Part shown: positions 42,182 through 50,624 of the stretch, one piece after another
Position numbering within the stretch: position 1 is the stretch's first letter
How the letters are laid out: the number at the start of each line of letters is the position of its first letter
DNA from: an uncultured Prevotella sp.
GTDB lineage: Bacteria; Bacteroidota; Bacteroidia; Bacteroidales; Bacteroidaceae
Direction: 5' to 3'
Assembly: GCA_934120735.1 (NCBI GenBank)
Contig: CAKOVA010000007.1
Location: forward strand, 1 to 51,982
Length of the DNA stretch: 51,982 nucleotides
Made by a program: the position numbers and the translations under genes
The notes under the pieces: model-generated
Told to the model about the DNA's origin: nothing
Seen by the model: the letters and a program-made list of their open reading frames with translations, nothing else
The model's database searches: none

Positions 42182-44302
42182 ATGAATAAAAAAGAAAAAC
42201 TATGGTTTTTCAGCATATTGTCGTGTATGTTGATGAGCAATAGTACGTTGGTGAGTGCGCAGGATATTGAACACATACCTCGGCAACATCTAAAAGATAC
42301 CATTACTTTGGGCGAGGTAGTGGTAAAGAGTAAACGACAATTAGTTACGCCCAACAGTGTGAGTGCCACGCTCACCCACGACGACATTGCCCGTGCAGCG
42401 GGCAAGTCACTGGCCTCGATGTTAGAGAATGTCAGTGGGGTGAGCATGCTTCAGACGGGCTCCAACGTTGCCAAGCCGGTGATACACGGCATGTATGGCA
42501 ACCGAATATTGGTAGTGAGTAGGGGAGCAAGGCTTACTGGACAGCAGTGGGGGATAGACCATGCGCCGGAAATAGACAAGAATGCCTACAACGATGTGGT
42601 GGTAGTGAAAGGTTCTGAGTCGGTGAGATATGGAGCTGAGGCGTTGGGTGGTATCATTTTGATGAATGCCAAACCCTTGCCGTATGGCGCTCCTCAGATG
42701 CAAGCCGACGTGATGAGCTACTATGGAAGCAACGGACGGCAGATGGGAACGGTAGGATACATGCAGGGAACGCTGCCTTTTAATCGCCAAATAGCGTGGA
42801 GCTTGCAAGGCACTTTTGAACACTCGGGCGACCGAAGTACGGCGGCTTATCTGCTCAACAACACAGGCATGCGGCAACGCAACGCTGCTTTTTCGCTGGG
42901 ATACCATCACAACCAGTGGCGCGTAGAAACGGGGTACAGCTTGTTTTGGCAGAAAATGGGAGTGATGCGTAGTGCGCAAATGGGCAACGAACAGTTGCTG
43001 CAAGAGCGCATCAGGATAGGGCAACCGGTTGAGTTTACGCCTTTTACCTATCAAATAGATTATCCCTTTCAGCGAGTGGCGCATCATACGGCCTTTGTCA
43101 ATGTGTATTATCAGCCCAGTAGGAGCGTGAAATGCAGTTGGCAAACCACCTATCAAGCCGACGACAGGCGTGAAAATCGCATCCGCCGCATGAACCATTC
43201 GGACATTCCTTCGGTTAGTCTTTTCTTGCAATCCCTGCAATCACAATGGCATTGGAGCAAACTATCTGACCGTTGGAAGACAGAGTGGGGGGCGCAAGGC
43301 ATGCTCATGAAGAACAGCAATGAGCGTGGTACTGGCGTTGTACCAGTGATTCCCAACTATACAGAAACAACCTTTGGTGCTTATGCGTTGCGCAAATATT
43401 TGGGCGATACATGGGGTGTAGAGGGCGGAACAAGGTTTGATTACCAGCTTACTCGTGCCGATGGCTACGATTGGACCGGACATCGATATGGTGGAAGCAG
43501 GCACTTTGAAAATGTTACTTTCACGTTAGGAGGTCATCAGCATTTAGGAAATCTGTTGACATTGGCTACCAATTTTGGCATGGCATGGCGCGCACCACAC
43601 GTTTACGAACTGTTTAGTAATGGCAACGAGCTAAGCTCCGGCATGTTTGTGCGTGGCGACTCCACGCTCCGTTCAGAGCAGAGTTACAAGTGGGTGACGT
43701 CACTTAGCTATGCCAACACATGGGTGCAAGCTCGGGTGGATGGATATCTGCAATGGATTAATCATTACATTTACGATTATCCTACGCACGAGAACATCGT
43801 CGTGGTGTCTGGGGCATACCCCGTATTTCAATACGTTCAGACCAATGCCTTGTTTCGCGGAGTGGACGTAGATGCGCATTTTTATCCCTTGCACACGATA
43901 GATTACCGCGTGTTTGCATCGTGGATATGGGCAAACGAACAACGAACCAAGGCGTATTTGCCATACATTCCGTCGTTTAAGCTCACGCAACAGCTGTCGT
44001 GGAAGCCTGTCGTCAGCGGGGCTTGGCAGCCTTCTGTGGGCATTGAACATCGCTATGTGGCCAAGCAACGCAGATTTAATGCGGCTACCGACCTAACAGA
44101 CGATACGCCTGCGGCATATCACTTGTTGGGCTTTAACTGTGGTGTTACCTGGAAAATGCCTCACCATCAACAACTATCCTTGTTGTTCGAAGGAACCAAT
44201 GTGTTGAATCAACTATATAAGGAGTACACCAACCGAAGCAGATATTATGCACACGACTTGGGTAGGGACATTCGTTGCACCCTTCGTTGGAAGTTTAATT
44301 GA
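42182..44302 (+). CDS. TonB-dependent outer-membrane receptor, possibly for a metal
   Basis: The 706-residue protein has a signal peptide ending near LVSA and an N-terminal plug domain (GEVVVKSKRQ...ARAAGKSLASMLENVSGVSM, HGMYGNRILVVSRGARLTGQQWGIDHAPEI, ALGGIILM). A 22-strand barrel follows, ending in CTLRWKFN with an aromatic near the C-terminus. There is no SusD partner, no long N-terminal carboxypeptidase-like extension, and the length is about 700 residues; this speaks for uptake of metals, heme or a small chelate and not glycans. Between a Cys/His small protein and a His-rich lipoprotein, a metal substrate is the best inference. Confidence 0.9.
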   Translation: MNKKEKLWFFSILSCMLMSNSTLVSAQDIEHIPRQHLKDTITLGEVVVKSKRQLVTPNSVSATLTHDDIARAAGKSLASMLENVSGVSMLQTGSNVAKPVIHGMYGNRILVVSRGARLTGQQWGIDHAPEIDKNAYNDVVVVKGSESVRYGAEALGGIILMNAKPLPYGAPQMQADVMSYYGSNGRQMGTVGYMQGTLPFNRQIAWSLQGTFEHSGDRSTAAYLLNNTGMRQRNAAFSLGYHHNQWRVETGYSLFWQKMGVMRSAQMGNEQLLQERIRIGQPVEFTPFTYQIDYPFQRVAHHTAFVNVYYQPSRSVKCSWQTTYQADDRRENRIRRMNHSDIPSVSLFLQSLQSQWHWSKLSDRWKTEWGAQGMLMKNSNERGTGVVPVIPNYTETTFGAYALRKYLGDTWGVEGGTRFDYQLTRADGYDWTGHRYGGSRHFENVTFTLGGHQHLGNLLTLATNFGMAWRAPHVYELFSNGNELSSGMFVRGDSTLRSEQSYKWVTSLSYANTWVQARVDGYLQWINHYIYDYPTHENIVVVSGAYPVFQYVQTNALFRGVDVDAHFYPLHTIDYRVFASWIWANEQRTKAYLPYIPSFKLTQQLSWKPVVSGAWQPSVGIEHRYVAKQRRFNAATDLTDDTPAAYHLLGFNCGVTWKMPHHQQLSLLFEGTNVLNQLYKEYTNRSRYYAHDLGRDIRCTLRWKFN

Positions 44303-44385
44303 GGTAGTTGACGAGTTTACGAGTTAGTAGTTGACGAGTAGACAAGTGAACAAGTTGACAAGTTAATAGTTAATGGGTTCATCAA
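44303..44385. repeat. Degenerate GTTGACAAGTT-type repeats
   Basis: GTTGACGAGT, GTAGACAAGT and GTTGACAAGTT variants follow each other for about 80 bp directly after the receptor's stop. There is no unit long enough for a function to be named. Confidence 0.55.
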
Positions 44386-44444
44386 TATCGATAACCACAT
44401 GTATCATTTTATAAAAAACAAACATAATCAAAATAAAAAAAACA

Positions 44445-46091
44445 ATGAGAACAAAGACCATATTTTCAACCGTTTTCGCATACCTCTGTATGTTGTTGAT
44501 ATTTGTAGTAGCATCGTGTAAGCCCGAAGAGGCTGTGGATGAAACAAAAAACAAGTTGCACGAAGACCCGGTGAAGGCCGTTTTTACCCTACAAGAGGGG
44601 GCCATCAAGGGTAACAAATCGTTTAACCAGCAGTTGGTGTTGGCAGATTTTACTCCATCGACAGCGCCTGCGCAACAAATCGTTTGGGAAATAACACCCA
44701 AAGAGGGGTGGCACGTTAGCAGTGCGCTCAAACACTTTCAAGTGAAGAGCATCAAGGAGAATCCGGAGGTGGTGTACCACCTGTCCATTGAATATTATAA
44801 TAGTAAGGGGCAGAAAATCAATCACCAGTTCTTTGATTTGGGGCAAGATAAGATACACCAGCACTTCTTTTCGCTGTACAAAACCACTACGGTGCTCGGT
44901 AAAACAGGCAAGGCTCGCGTGACAGATAAGAGTAAACTGCCCTACGATTATTGCTATGTGGACCAATACAATGGGGTAGACATGGGGGCTACCAACCCCG
45001 TTGGATTTGACGGGTTGTTGCAGATTGTGCATCCAAATGAGGCGTTCAACCTGTCAGTAGACTTGCTGCATGCAGCTCAAAGCAAATATGATAAGGACAA
45101 TCGATTGTCACCTTTCTATCTTCCCGCAGCGGTTCTTACCTCTACCGGTCAGTGGGACATTACGGTGTCGCTGCCCTTTGATGTAGATGGACAGGTGGCT
45201 CAAGGGGACGTGAAACCTCTCGATGCGTCGCTGTTTCAACCCAAAACGGTGGAAATAGAGGTGTATGAGGGACATTTGCATGGCAAAAAAGCGTTCCATC
45301 AAAACGGATATTCAAAGAATAATGAATATTTGGGGAAGTCGTATCGGTTGAAATACACCTTAGAAAACAATCGGTGGGTGGCTGATAAAACAAATCCTGC
45401 ATGGGTGAACGTCTTGGGAAGTGCCAAAGAATATGCCATCTATGCCTTCGCATTGCGCTATTTCAACGATAAGCATGAGGATATAACGGGGCAGATTGTG
45501 GACAAGGGTGAAGGCCAACACCATCAACATTTCTTTACCGCAAGCAATATCAAACCTTCGTATGGTGGGGTAGAGGAAGCGACGGATGGCAACAACTCCG
45601 ACTTTTTCAATTACACCTATTGCGACACTGATCCATGGAATAAGACCAATCATGATGACCATGCTGTTTTTAATGATGACAATCATCCCATTGGACTCAA
45701 AGGTTATTTTGCCTTTAAGCGTGCGCATAAGCAGTTTACGTTGAGCGTTAGGTTGATGCGTGCGCGGCAGTCAAAGTTGGTGGGGGGAAAGCCTTCTGTC
45801 TTTTATCAGCCAACCAAGCAACAGCAAACCGAAGAGACATGGATGCCAAGCATAGACATTCCGGTGAGAGTGTATATGGACGTGGACGAAAAAAGCCTGG
45901 ACATGATTGATGATGACAGCATTCAACACTTTGAAACAATGAAGCTGAGCGACCTTTCTACTCGCGACCAAGGCATCGTAACGACAATGATGAAAGCCTT
46001 CGACCTGAAAGATTTTAAAGTGGCTCTGGCAGAGTTTTATTGGCTGATGAACGATACTCCCACTCACGACGATAAGGGTTTCTGGTTCTAA
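44445..46091 (+). CDS. Lipoprotein with two homologous HQHFF domains
   Basis: The 548-residue lipoprotein has a lipobox ending VVASC with Cys25. It contains two tandem related domains (about residues 45-265 and 265-495). Each has an xxHQHFF core (about residues 136 and 358) preceded by FD/VD-x-G, then Y-x-Y-x-D, then (N)P(I/V)G(L/F)xG, then F-x-L-S-V-x-L...A-x-QSK and FY-x-P. The histidine clusters suggest metal binding at the outer membrane. A C-terminal ~50-residue tail lacks the pattern. I know no family name. It follows the TonB-dependent receptor in the same orientation after 142 bp and is likely its surface partner. Confidence 0.78.
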   Translation: MRTKTIFSTVFAYLCMLLIFVVASCKPEEAVDETKNKLHEDPVKAVFTLQEGAIKGNKSFNQQLVLADFTPSTAPAQQIVWEITPKEGWHVSSALKHFQVKSIKENPEVVYHLSIEYYNSKGQKINHQFFDLGQDKIHQHFFSLYKTTTVLGKTGKARVTDKSKLPYDYCYVDQYNGVDMGATNPVGFDGLLQIVHPNEAFNLSVDLLHAAQSKYDKDNRLSPFYLPAAVLTSTGQWDITVSLPFDVDGQVAQGDVKPLDASLFQPKTVEIEVYEGHLHGKKAFHQNGYSKNNEYLGKSYRLKYTLENNRWVADKTNPAWVNVLGSAKEYAIYAFALRYFNDKHEDITGQIVDKGEGQHHQHFFTASNIKPSYGGVEEATDGNNSDFFNYTYCDTDPWNKTNHDDHAVFNDDNHPIGLKGYFAFKRAHKQFTLSVRLMRARQSKLVGGKPSVFYQPTKQQQTEETWMPSIDIPVRVYMDVDEKSLDMIDDDSIQHFETMKLSDLSTRDQGIVTTMMKAFDLKDFKVALAEFYWLMNDTPTHDDKGFWF

Positions 46092-46452
46092 GACTGCTCT
46101 GCAAACTGCTTGATGCAACACAGTTTGGCAGGTCATGCTGCGCCCCTTGCCGAACAACGAACCGCGCGGGTGATGGATGAGCCTGCCAAGCTGTCTTCTA
46201 ACCTCATCCATGCGTTACCCAACGTATGGATGATATTTTTTCCGTCTCCATGTTACTGCCCTTCAATCTCAATGCTTTTGGTGCCCAAACTCAATGCTTT
46301 TGAAGTCCAAACTCAATGCTTTTGGAGTCCAAACTCAATGCTTTTGAAAGGTGTGTTCTTGATATTTTGTAACCAATTGATATTCAGTTGGTTGTGATGT
46401 AACGGCGAGTGAGGCTCTCAGGCGTGGCCAACGTCTTCAAGGCATCATTCGT
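46092..46452. other. Gene-free interval with tandem repeat and inverted repeat
   Basis: No gene is supported. ACAGTTTGGCAGG (46120-46132) and CCTGCCAAGCTGT (46182-46194) form a loose inverted repeat that might end transcription of the lipoprotein gene. A 22-bp tandem array follows at 46268-46352. No toxin gene partners the antitoxin that ends at 46453. Confidence 0.5.
46268..46352. repeat. Four-copy 22-bp tandem repeat
   Basis: CTCAATGCTTTTGRAGTCCAAA units start at 46268, 46290, 46312 and 46334, an exact 22-bp period, with changes at only a few positions. Units abut directly. The AATGCTTTTG core recalls the GCATTGCTTTT words of the long-hairpin elements. Confidence 0.85.
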
Positions 46453-46659
46453 TTATTTGTTGCTATCGCATGGGGTAGGGGCCTCGTTTGATTGCTGTCG
46501 CCATTCAATGGCTTTCAAACGGTTGTATTCTTCCATGGAAAGTATCACCACACTCTTGTCTTCAGGGCGTTGTACCAACAGCGTTTCGTTGCCGTTGACC
46601 ACTTCATCTATGTAGCTGATGGGGTCTGTCGCGTATCTTAGGATATCTATTATTTTCAT
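46453..46659 (-). CDS. Phd/YefM-family antitoxin, apparently without a toxin
   Basis: The 68-residue protein has the Phd/YefM pattern: an N-terminal IDILRYATDPISYIDEVVNGNETLLVQ and then SVVILSMEEYNRLKAIEW. Antitoxins of this family bind DNA as dimers and neutralise a RelE/YoeB or Doc toxin through the C-terminal tail. I start it at the internal ATG 46659 because the 18 residues encoded before it are low-complexity Thr/Gln sequence. It begins 60 bp after the end of polA on the same strand. No toxin-like frame is present on either side, so it is an orphan or its toxin has been lost. Confidence 0.75.
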   Translation of the reverse strand: MKIIDILRYATDPISYIDEVVNGNETLLVQRPEDKSVVILSMEEYNRLKAIEWRQQSNEAPTPCDSNK

Positions 46660-46719
46660 GTAAGTAGTCGTTTGGGTTTGTGTGTTCGCAGTGCTTTGTC
46701 CCGCAAACGGCATGGGTTG

Positions 46720-49482
46720 TCAGTGCGCTTCCAGCCAGTTTTTACCCCAACCGCCATCGGCTATCAGTGGAACCCGCAGCGGATATGCGTTTTGCATCTC
46801 TTCCATCACGATGCGTTCAACCTGCTCTTTCTCCTCGGGCAGCACGCTGAAATTGAGTTCGTCGTGTACCTGTAGAATCATCTTTGATTGGATGTTCTCT
46901 CGTTTGAATCGTTCGTAAATGCGTATCATCGCCACCTTGATGATGTCGGCAGCCGACCCTTGGATGGGTGCGTTGATGGCATTGCGCTCCGCAAAGCCAC
47001 GAACGGTGGCGTTGCGACTGTTGATATCGGGGAGATAGCGGCGGCGATGGAAGAATGTTTCCACATATCCTTGCTCGCGAGCCGTTGCTTTGGCCTGCTC
47101 CATATAGTCGTATACCTGCGGGAAGGTAGTGAAATAGCCGTCGATGAGTTGCTTGGCTTCGTTCCGATCGATGCCCAATCGCTCAGCCAAGCCAAACACT
47201 GTGATGCCATAGATGATGCCGAAATTCGCGCGTTTGGCCTTGGTTCGTTCGTCACGCGTCACGTCTTTCATCTCCTTTCCGTATATTTTGGCAGCGGTGG
47301 CGGCATGGATGTCATAGCCATGTTCAAAAGCCTCGATCATGTGTTTGTCGCCACTGAGATGCGCCATGACACGCAATTCTATCTGACTGTAATCGGCAGA
47401 GAAGAACAAACAACCATCTTCAGGTATGAAACACTTGCGTATTTCCTTCCCATCCTCGCCCCGTACGGGAATGTTTTGCAGGTTAGGATCGCTCGAGGAG
47501 AGCCGTCCCGTGGCCGTTACCGTTTGGTTGAACGAGGTGTGGATGTGTCCAGTTCGGGGGTTGATGAGCTTGGGTAGCGCGTCAACGTACGTTCCCAAGA
47601 GTTTTTTCAGACCGCGATAATCCAAGATGAGGGTTACGATTTCGTTGCCAGCCGCATATTTTTGCAGCTCCTCTTCGCTGGTAACAAACTGCCCGGTCTT
47701 TGTCTTTTTGGGCTTTTCGGCTATTTGTAATTTGCCGAAAAGAATGTCGCCCACCTGCTTGGGAGATGACACATTAAATGACTCGCCTGCCAGTTCGTGA
47801 ATCTGATGCTCCAAATCGAGCATTCGTTTGGTAAAGTTTTCTGACGTTTCTTTCAGCGCTTCGGTATCTATGCGCACGCCGTTCATCTCCATTTCGGCCA
47901 GTACGTTCACCAAAGGCATTTCCATTTGGTAGAACAGATTAGCGACTCCGGCTTCCTTAAGCTTAGGTTCAAGCGCGTTTTTCAGTTGCAATGTGATGTC
48001 TGCATCTTCGCAAGCGTACTCATAGATGTCGGTAGGTGAGAGGTCGCGCATGTTCTTTTGGTTCTTTCCTCGCTCGCCAATCAATTCTTCAATATGAATG
48101 GTTTGATAGTTGAGGTACACCTCTGCCATGTAATCCATGTTGTGACGAAGTTCGGGTTGCAGTACATAATGGGCGATCATGGTGTCGAACATCGGTCCTT
48201 TTAGTTCGATACCGTAATTGCGAAGCACCTCCATGTCGTACTTGATATTTTGCCCTACTTTCACAATCTCCTCGTTTTCATAAAGAGGTTTGAATATTTT
48301 AACAAGATTTATGGCATCTTCACGGTTAGCCGGAACAGGCACATAAAATGCCTTTTTCGGCTCAACAGCAAAGCTCAAACCAACCAATTCTGCCTCCATG
48401 GGGTTGGTTGAAGTGGTCTCAGTGTCTAGACCGAGAATTTTATTTGTTAAGAAAAAGTCACAAATTCGATGCGCTTCTTCTTGAGTATCAATGAGTTTGT
48501 ATTCGTAATGACCCGTTTTAAGGCTCTCAAAACTCGCGTTTTTTGGCTCAACCTGCCCAATTGCCGAGGATTCTGCAAAGAGATTGAGCTGTTTGTTTAC
48601 TGTTTTTGGGTTATTTTGTGATTTATTAAGAATTCTACTGGCGAACGTTTTGAATTCCAATTCGGTGAAGATTTCGGCCAATTTATTTTCATCTGGTTGT
48701 TTTAACTTCAAATCTTCCAGATTCAACTCGATGGGGACATCGGTGCGAATGGTTGCCAAGAATTGTGACATCTTAATATCCTCGATGGCATTTTCCACTT
48801 TCTCGCGCAACTTACCTTTAATCTCTGAGGTTCGTTTCAGCAGCTCCTCAATGGATCCGAACTGATTAATAAGTTTTGAGGCGGTCTTTTCTCCCACGCC
48901 TGGACACCCTGGAAAGTTATCTGCAGAGTCACCCATCAGTGCCAATAGGTCAATCACTTGTAGTGGGGAAGTGATGTTGTATTTGTCGCATATCTCTTTT
49001 TCACCCAGCGTTTCGTAACCCCCTCCGTGCCGTGGACGGTACATGAAAACGTTCTCTCTCACCAATTGTCCATAGTCTTTGTCAGGTGTTAGCATATAGG
49101 TGGCAATGTCCATTTTCCCCGATTTCATCGCTAATGTGCCGATAATATCATCGGCTTCGAAGCCATCCACTTGCAAACTTGGAATGTGATAGGCCTCCAA
49201 TATTTGTTTGATGATAGGTACCGCTTTCTTAATGTCTTCGGGTGTGGCTTCCCGTTGCGCCTTGTAAGCTGGGAAAGCCTCGTTCCTAAAGGTCAGTCCA
49301 TGGTCGAATGCCACGCCAATGTATGTGGGATTCTCTTTTGTCAGCACCTCGTTGAGGGTGTTGCAAAAGCCCATGACGGCCGATGTATTGAGGCCTTTGG
49401 AGTTGATACGCGGGTTGTTGATGAATGCGTAATACGACCTATAAATGAGTGCATAGGCGTCCAAGAGAAACAGTTTGTCCAT
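46720..49482 (-). CDS. polA: DNA polymerase I
   Basis: The 920-residue enzyme has all three domains. The 5'-3' exonuclease (1-300) has LLDAYALIYRSYYAF, GFEADDIIG and LMGDSADNFPGCPGVGEKTA. The 3'-5' exonuclease (~335-520) has its first motif LGLDTETTSTNP and GQNIKYDMEVL, so the proofreading acidic residues seem kept. The family A polymerase has DYSQIELR, the O-helix RTKAKRANFGIIYG and the terminal VHDEL. It processes Okazaki fragments and fills repair gaps. It is transcribed divergently from the prenyl synthase gene. Confidence 0.97.
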   Translation of the reverse strand: MDKLFLLDAYALIYRSYYAFINNPRINSKGLNTSAVMGFCNTLNEVLTKENPTYIGVAFDHGLTFRNEAFPAYKAQREATPEDIKKAVPIIKQILEAYHIPSLQVDGFEADDIIGTLAMKSGKMDIATYMLTPDKDYGQLVRENVFMYRPRHGGGYETLGEKEICDKYNITSPLQVIDLLALMGDSADNFPGCPGVGEKTASKLINQFGSIEELLKRTSEIKGKLREKVENAIEDIKMSQFLATIRTDVPIELNLEDLKLKQPDENKLAEIFTELEFKTFASRILNKSQNNPKTVNKQLNLFAESSAIGQVEPKNASFESLKTGHYEYKLIDTQEEAHRICDFFLTNKILGLDTETTSTNPMEAELVGLSFAVEPKKAFYVPVPANREDAINLVKIFKPLYENEEIVKVGQNIKYDMEVLRNYGIELKGPMFDTMIAHYVLQPELRHNMDYMAEVYLNYQTIHIEELIGERGKNQKNMRDLSPTDIYEYACEDADITLQLKNALEPKLKEAGVANLFYQMEMPLVNVLAEMEMNGVRIDTEALKETSENFTKRMLDLEHQIHELAGESFNVSSPKQVGDILFGKLQIAEKPKKTKTGQFVTSEEELQKYAAGNEIVTLILDYRGLKKLLGTYVDALPKLINPRTGHIHTSFNQTVTATGRLSSSDPNLQNIPVRGEDGKEIRKCFIPEDGCLFFSADYSQIELRVMAHLSGDKHMIEAFEHGYDIHAATAAKIYGKEMKDVTRDERTKAKRANFGIIYGITVFGLAERLGIDRNEAKQLIDGYFTTFPQVYDYMEQAKATAREQGYVETFFHRRRYLPDINSRNATVRGFAERNAINAPIQGSAADIIKVAMIRIYERFKRENIQSKMILQVHDELNFSVLPEEKEQVERIVMEEMQNAYPLRVPLIADGGWGKNWLEAH

Positions 49483-49543
49483 ATTTTAGTGTATTATTCC
49501 TGTAAAATTACGAAAAAAATGGAACAAATAGGGATTTATTCTG

Positions 49544-49551
49544 TATTTTTG
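49544..49551 (+). promoter_or_regulatory. -7 box for the prenyl synthase gene
   Basis: TATTTTTG matches TAnnTTTG and overlaps the alternative GTG start at 49551. Translation therefore begins at ATG 49569, with a very short leader. Confidence 0.55.
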
Positions 49552-49568
49552 TGACAAAAATAGCAAGC

Positions 49569-50546
49569 ATGGACTATTTATCCTTGATACAACAACCTAT
49601 TGTCGATGAATTGAATGACTTTGATTACCTGTATAATGAATCATTGTCACACGGTGATGGACTGCTTTCGCAAGCACTTTCTCACATTCGTCAACGAAAG
49701 GGAAAGCGTATGCGGCCCATGCTTATTTTGTTAATAGCGAAGAACTTTAATGGCATTACCTCGGCCGCCCAGCATGCCGCGGTGGGCTTAGAACTGTTGC
49801 ATACCGCCAGCCTCGTGCACGATGATGTGGTGGATGAGAGTGGCGAACGTCGTGGACAGGCATCGGTGAATGCTACCTATGACAACAAAGTGGCGGTGCT
49901 GGTGGGCGATTATATCCTGTCAACGGCTTTGTTGCAAGTCTCTTTTACCCATTCGGAAGCCATTATACAAAACCTTGCTAACCTTGGCAGAACATTGTCG
50001 AATGGTGAGATTTTGCAGCTGAGCAATATCCAAAATCAGGACATTTCGGAAGATGTATATTACCAAGTCATTAAGCAAAAGACGGCTGCTTTGTTCGAAT
50101 CGTGTGCCGTGATTGGCGCACAAGCGGGCAAAGCCACACCCGAAGAGGTAGAGGCGGCTCGTGAATTTGGACAGACGTTGGGTATTATTTTCCAGATTAG
50201 GGATGATATTTTCGATTATTTTGAATCGAAAGAGATTGGTAAGCCCACCGGCAATGATATGGCAGAGGGCAAACTCACCCTCCCTGTTATTTATGCCTTA
50301 AATTCTACGCACGATGCCGCCATGCTTCAATTGGCACATAAGGTGAAGGAAAACACGGTGACACCCGATGAAATCGCACAATTGGTAGCTTTCACCAAGC
50401 AGCAGGGTGGCATTGAATATGCAGAGCAACGCATGGACGAATTGCATCAACAAACGCTGGATTATATAGACAAGCATGTGGCGGATGCCGATATTAAGAA
50501 GGCTTTGCAGGCCTATATCGACTATGTGGTGAAGCGTACAAAATAA
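49569..50546 (+). CDS. Trans-polyprenyl diphosphate synthase
   Basis: The 325-residue E-type prenyl synthase condenses isopentenyl diphosphate units. The first aspartate-rich motif is DDVVDES (Asp85, Asp86, Asp89), and the second is RDDIFDY (Asp212, Asp213, Asp216). GKRMRPMLILL carries the diphosphate-binding lysine and arginines. The residues before the first motif (ELLHTASLVH) lack bulky aromatics at the position that stops chain growth in farnesyl synthases, so a long-chain product for menaquinone is more likely. ATG 49569 is preferred because the GTG at 49551 lies in the -7 box. Confidence 0.92.
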   Translation: MDYLSLIQQPIVDELNDFDYLYNESLSHGDGLLSQALSHIRQRKGKRMRPMLILLIAKNFNGITSAAQHAAVGLELLHTASLVHDDVVDESGERRGQASVNATYDNKVAVLVGDYILSTALLQVSFTHSEAIIQNLANLGRTLSNGEILQLSNIQNQDISEDVYYQVIKQKTAALFESCAVIGAQAGKATPEEVEAAREFGQTLGIIFQIRDDIFDYFESKEIGKPTGNDMAEGKLTLPVIYALNSTHDAAMLQLAHKVKENTVTPDEIAQLVAFTKQQGGIEYAEQRMDELHQQTLDYIDKHVADADIKKALQAYIDYVVKRTK

Positions 50547-50624
50547 GGAGTACGCACACCTTTTCCAGCCTTGTTTTTGTTTTGAGCGTGATAGATAACC
50601 TGTAAACATCATATTCATATCGTT

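Noticed and set aside
42013..42447. Minus-strand 144-codon open frame over the 66-bp array
   Set aside because: The translation shows the 66-bp repeat as a 22-residue periodicity (LHxIGxA), and the rest is antisense to the TonB-dependent receptor. It is a by-product of a repeat whose length is divisible by three.
46268..46352. CRISPR-like array
   Set aside because: The 22-bp units abut with no spacers, vary slightly, and no cas gene is present. It is a simple tandem repeat.
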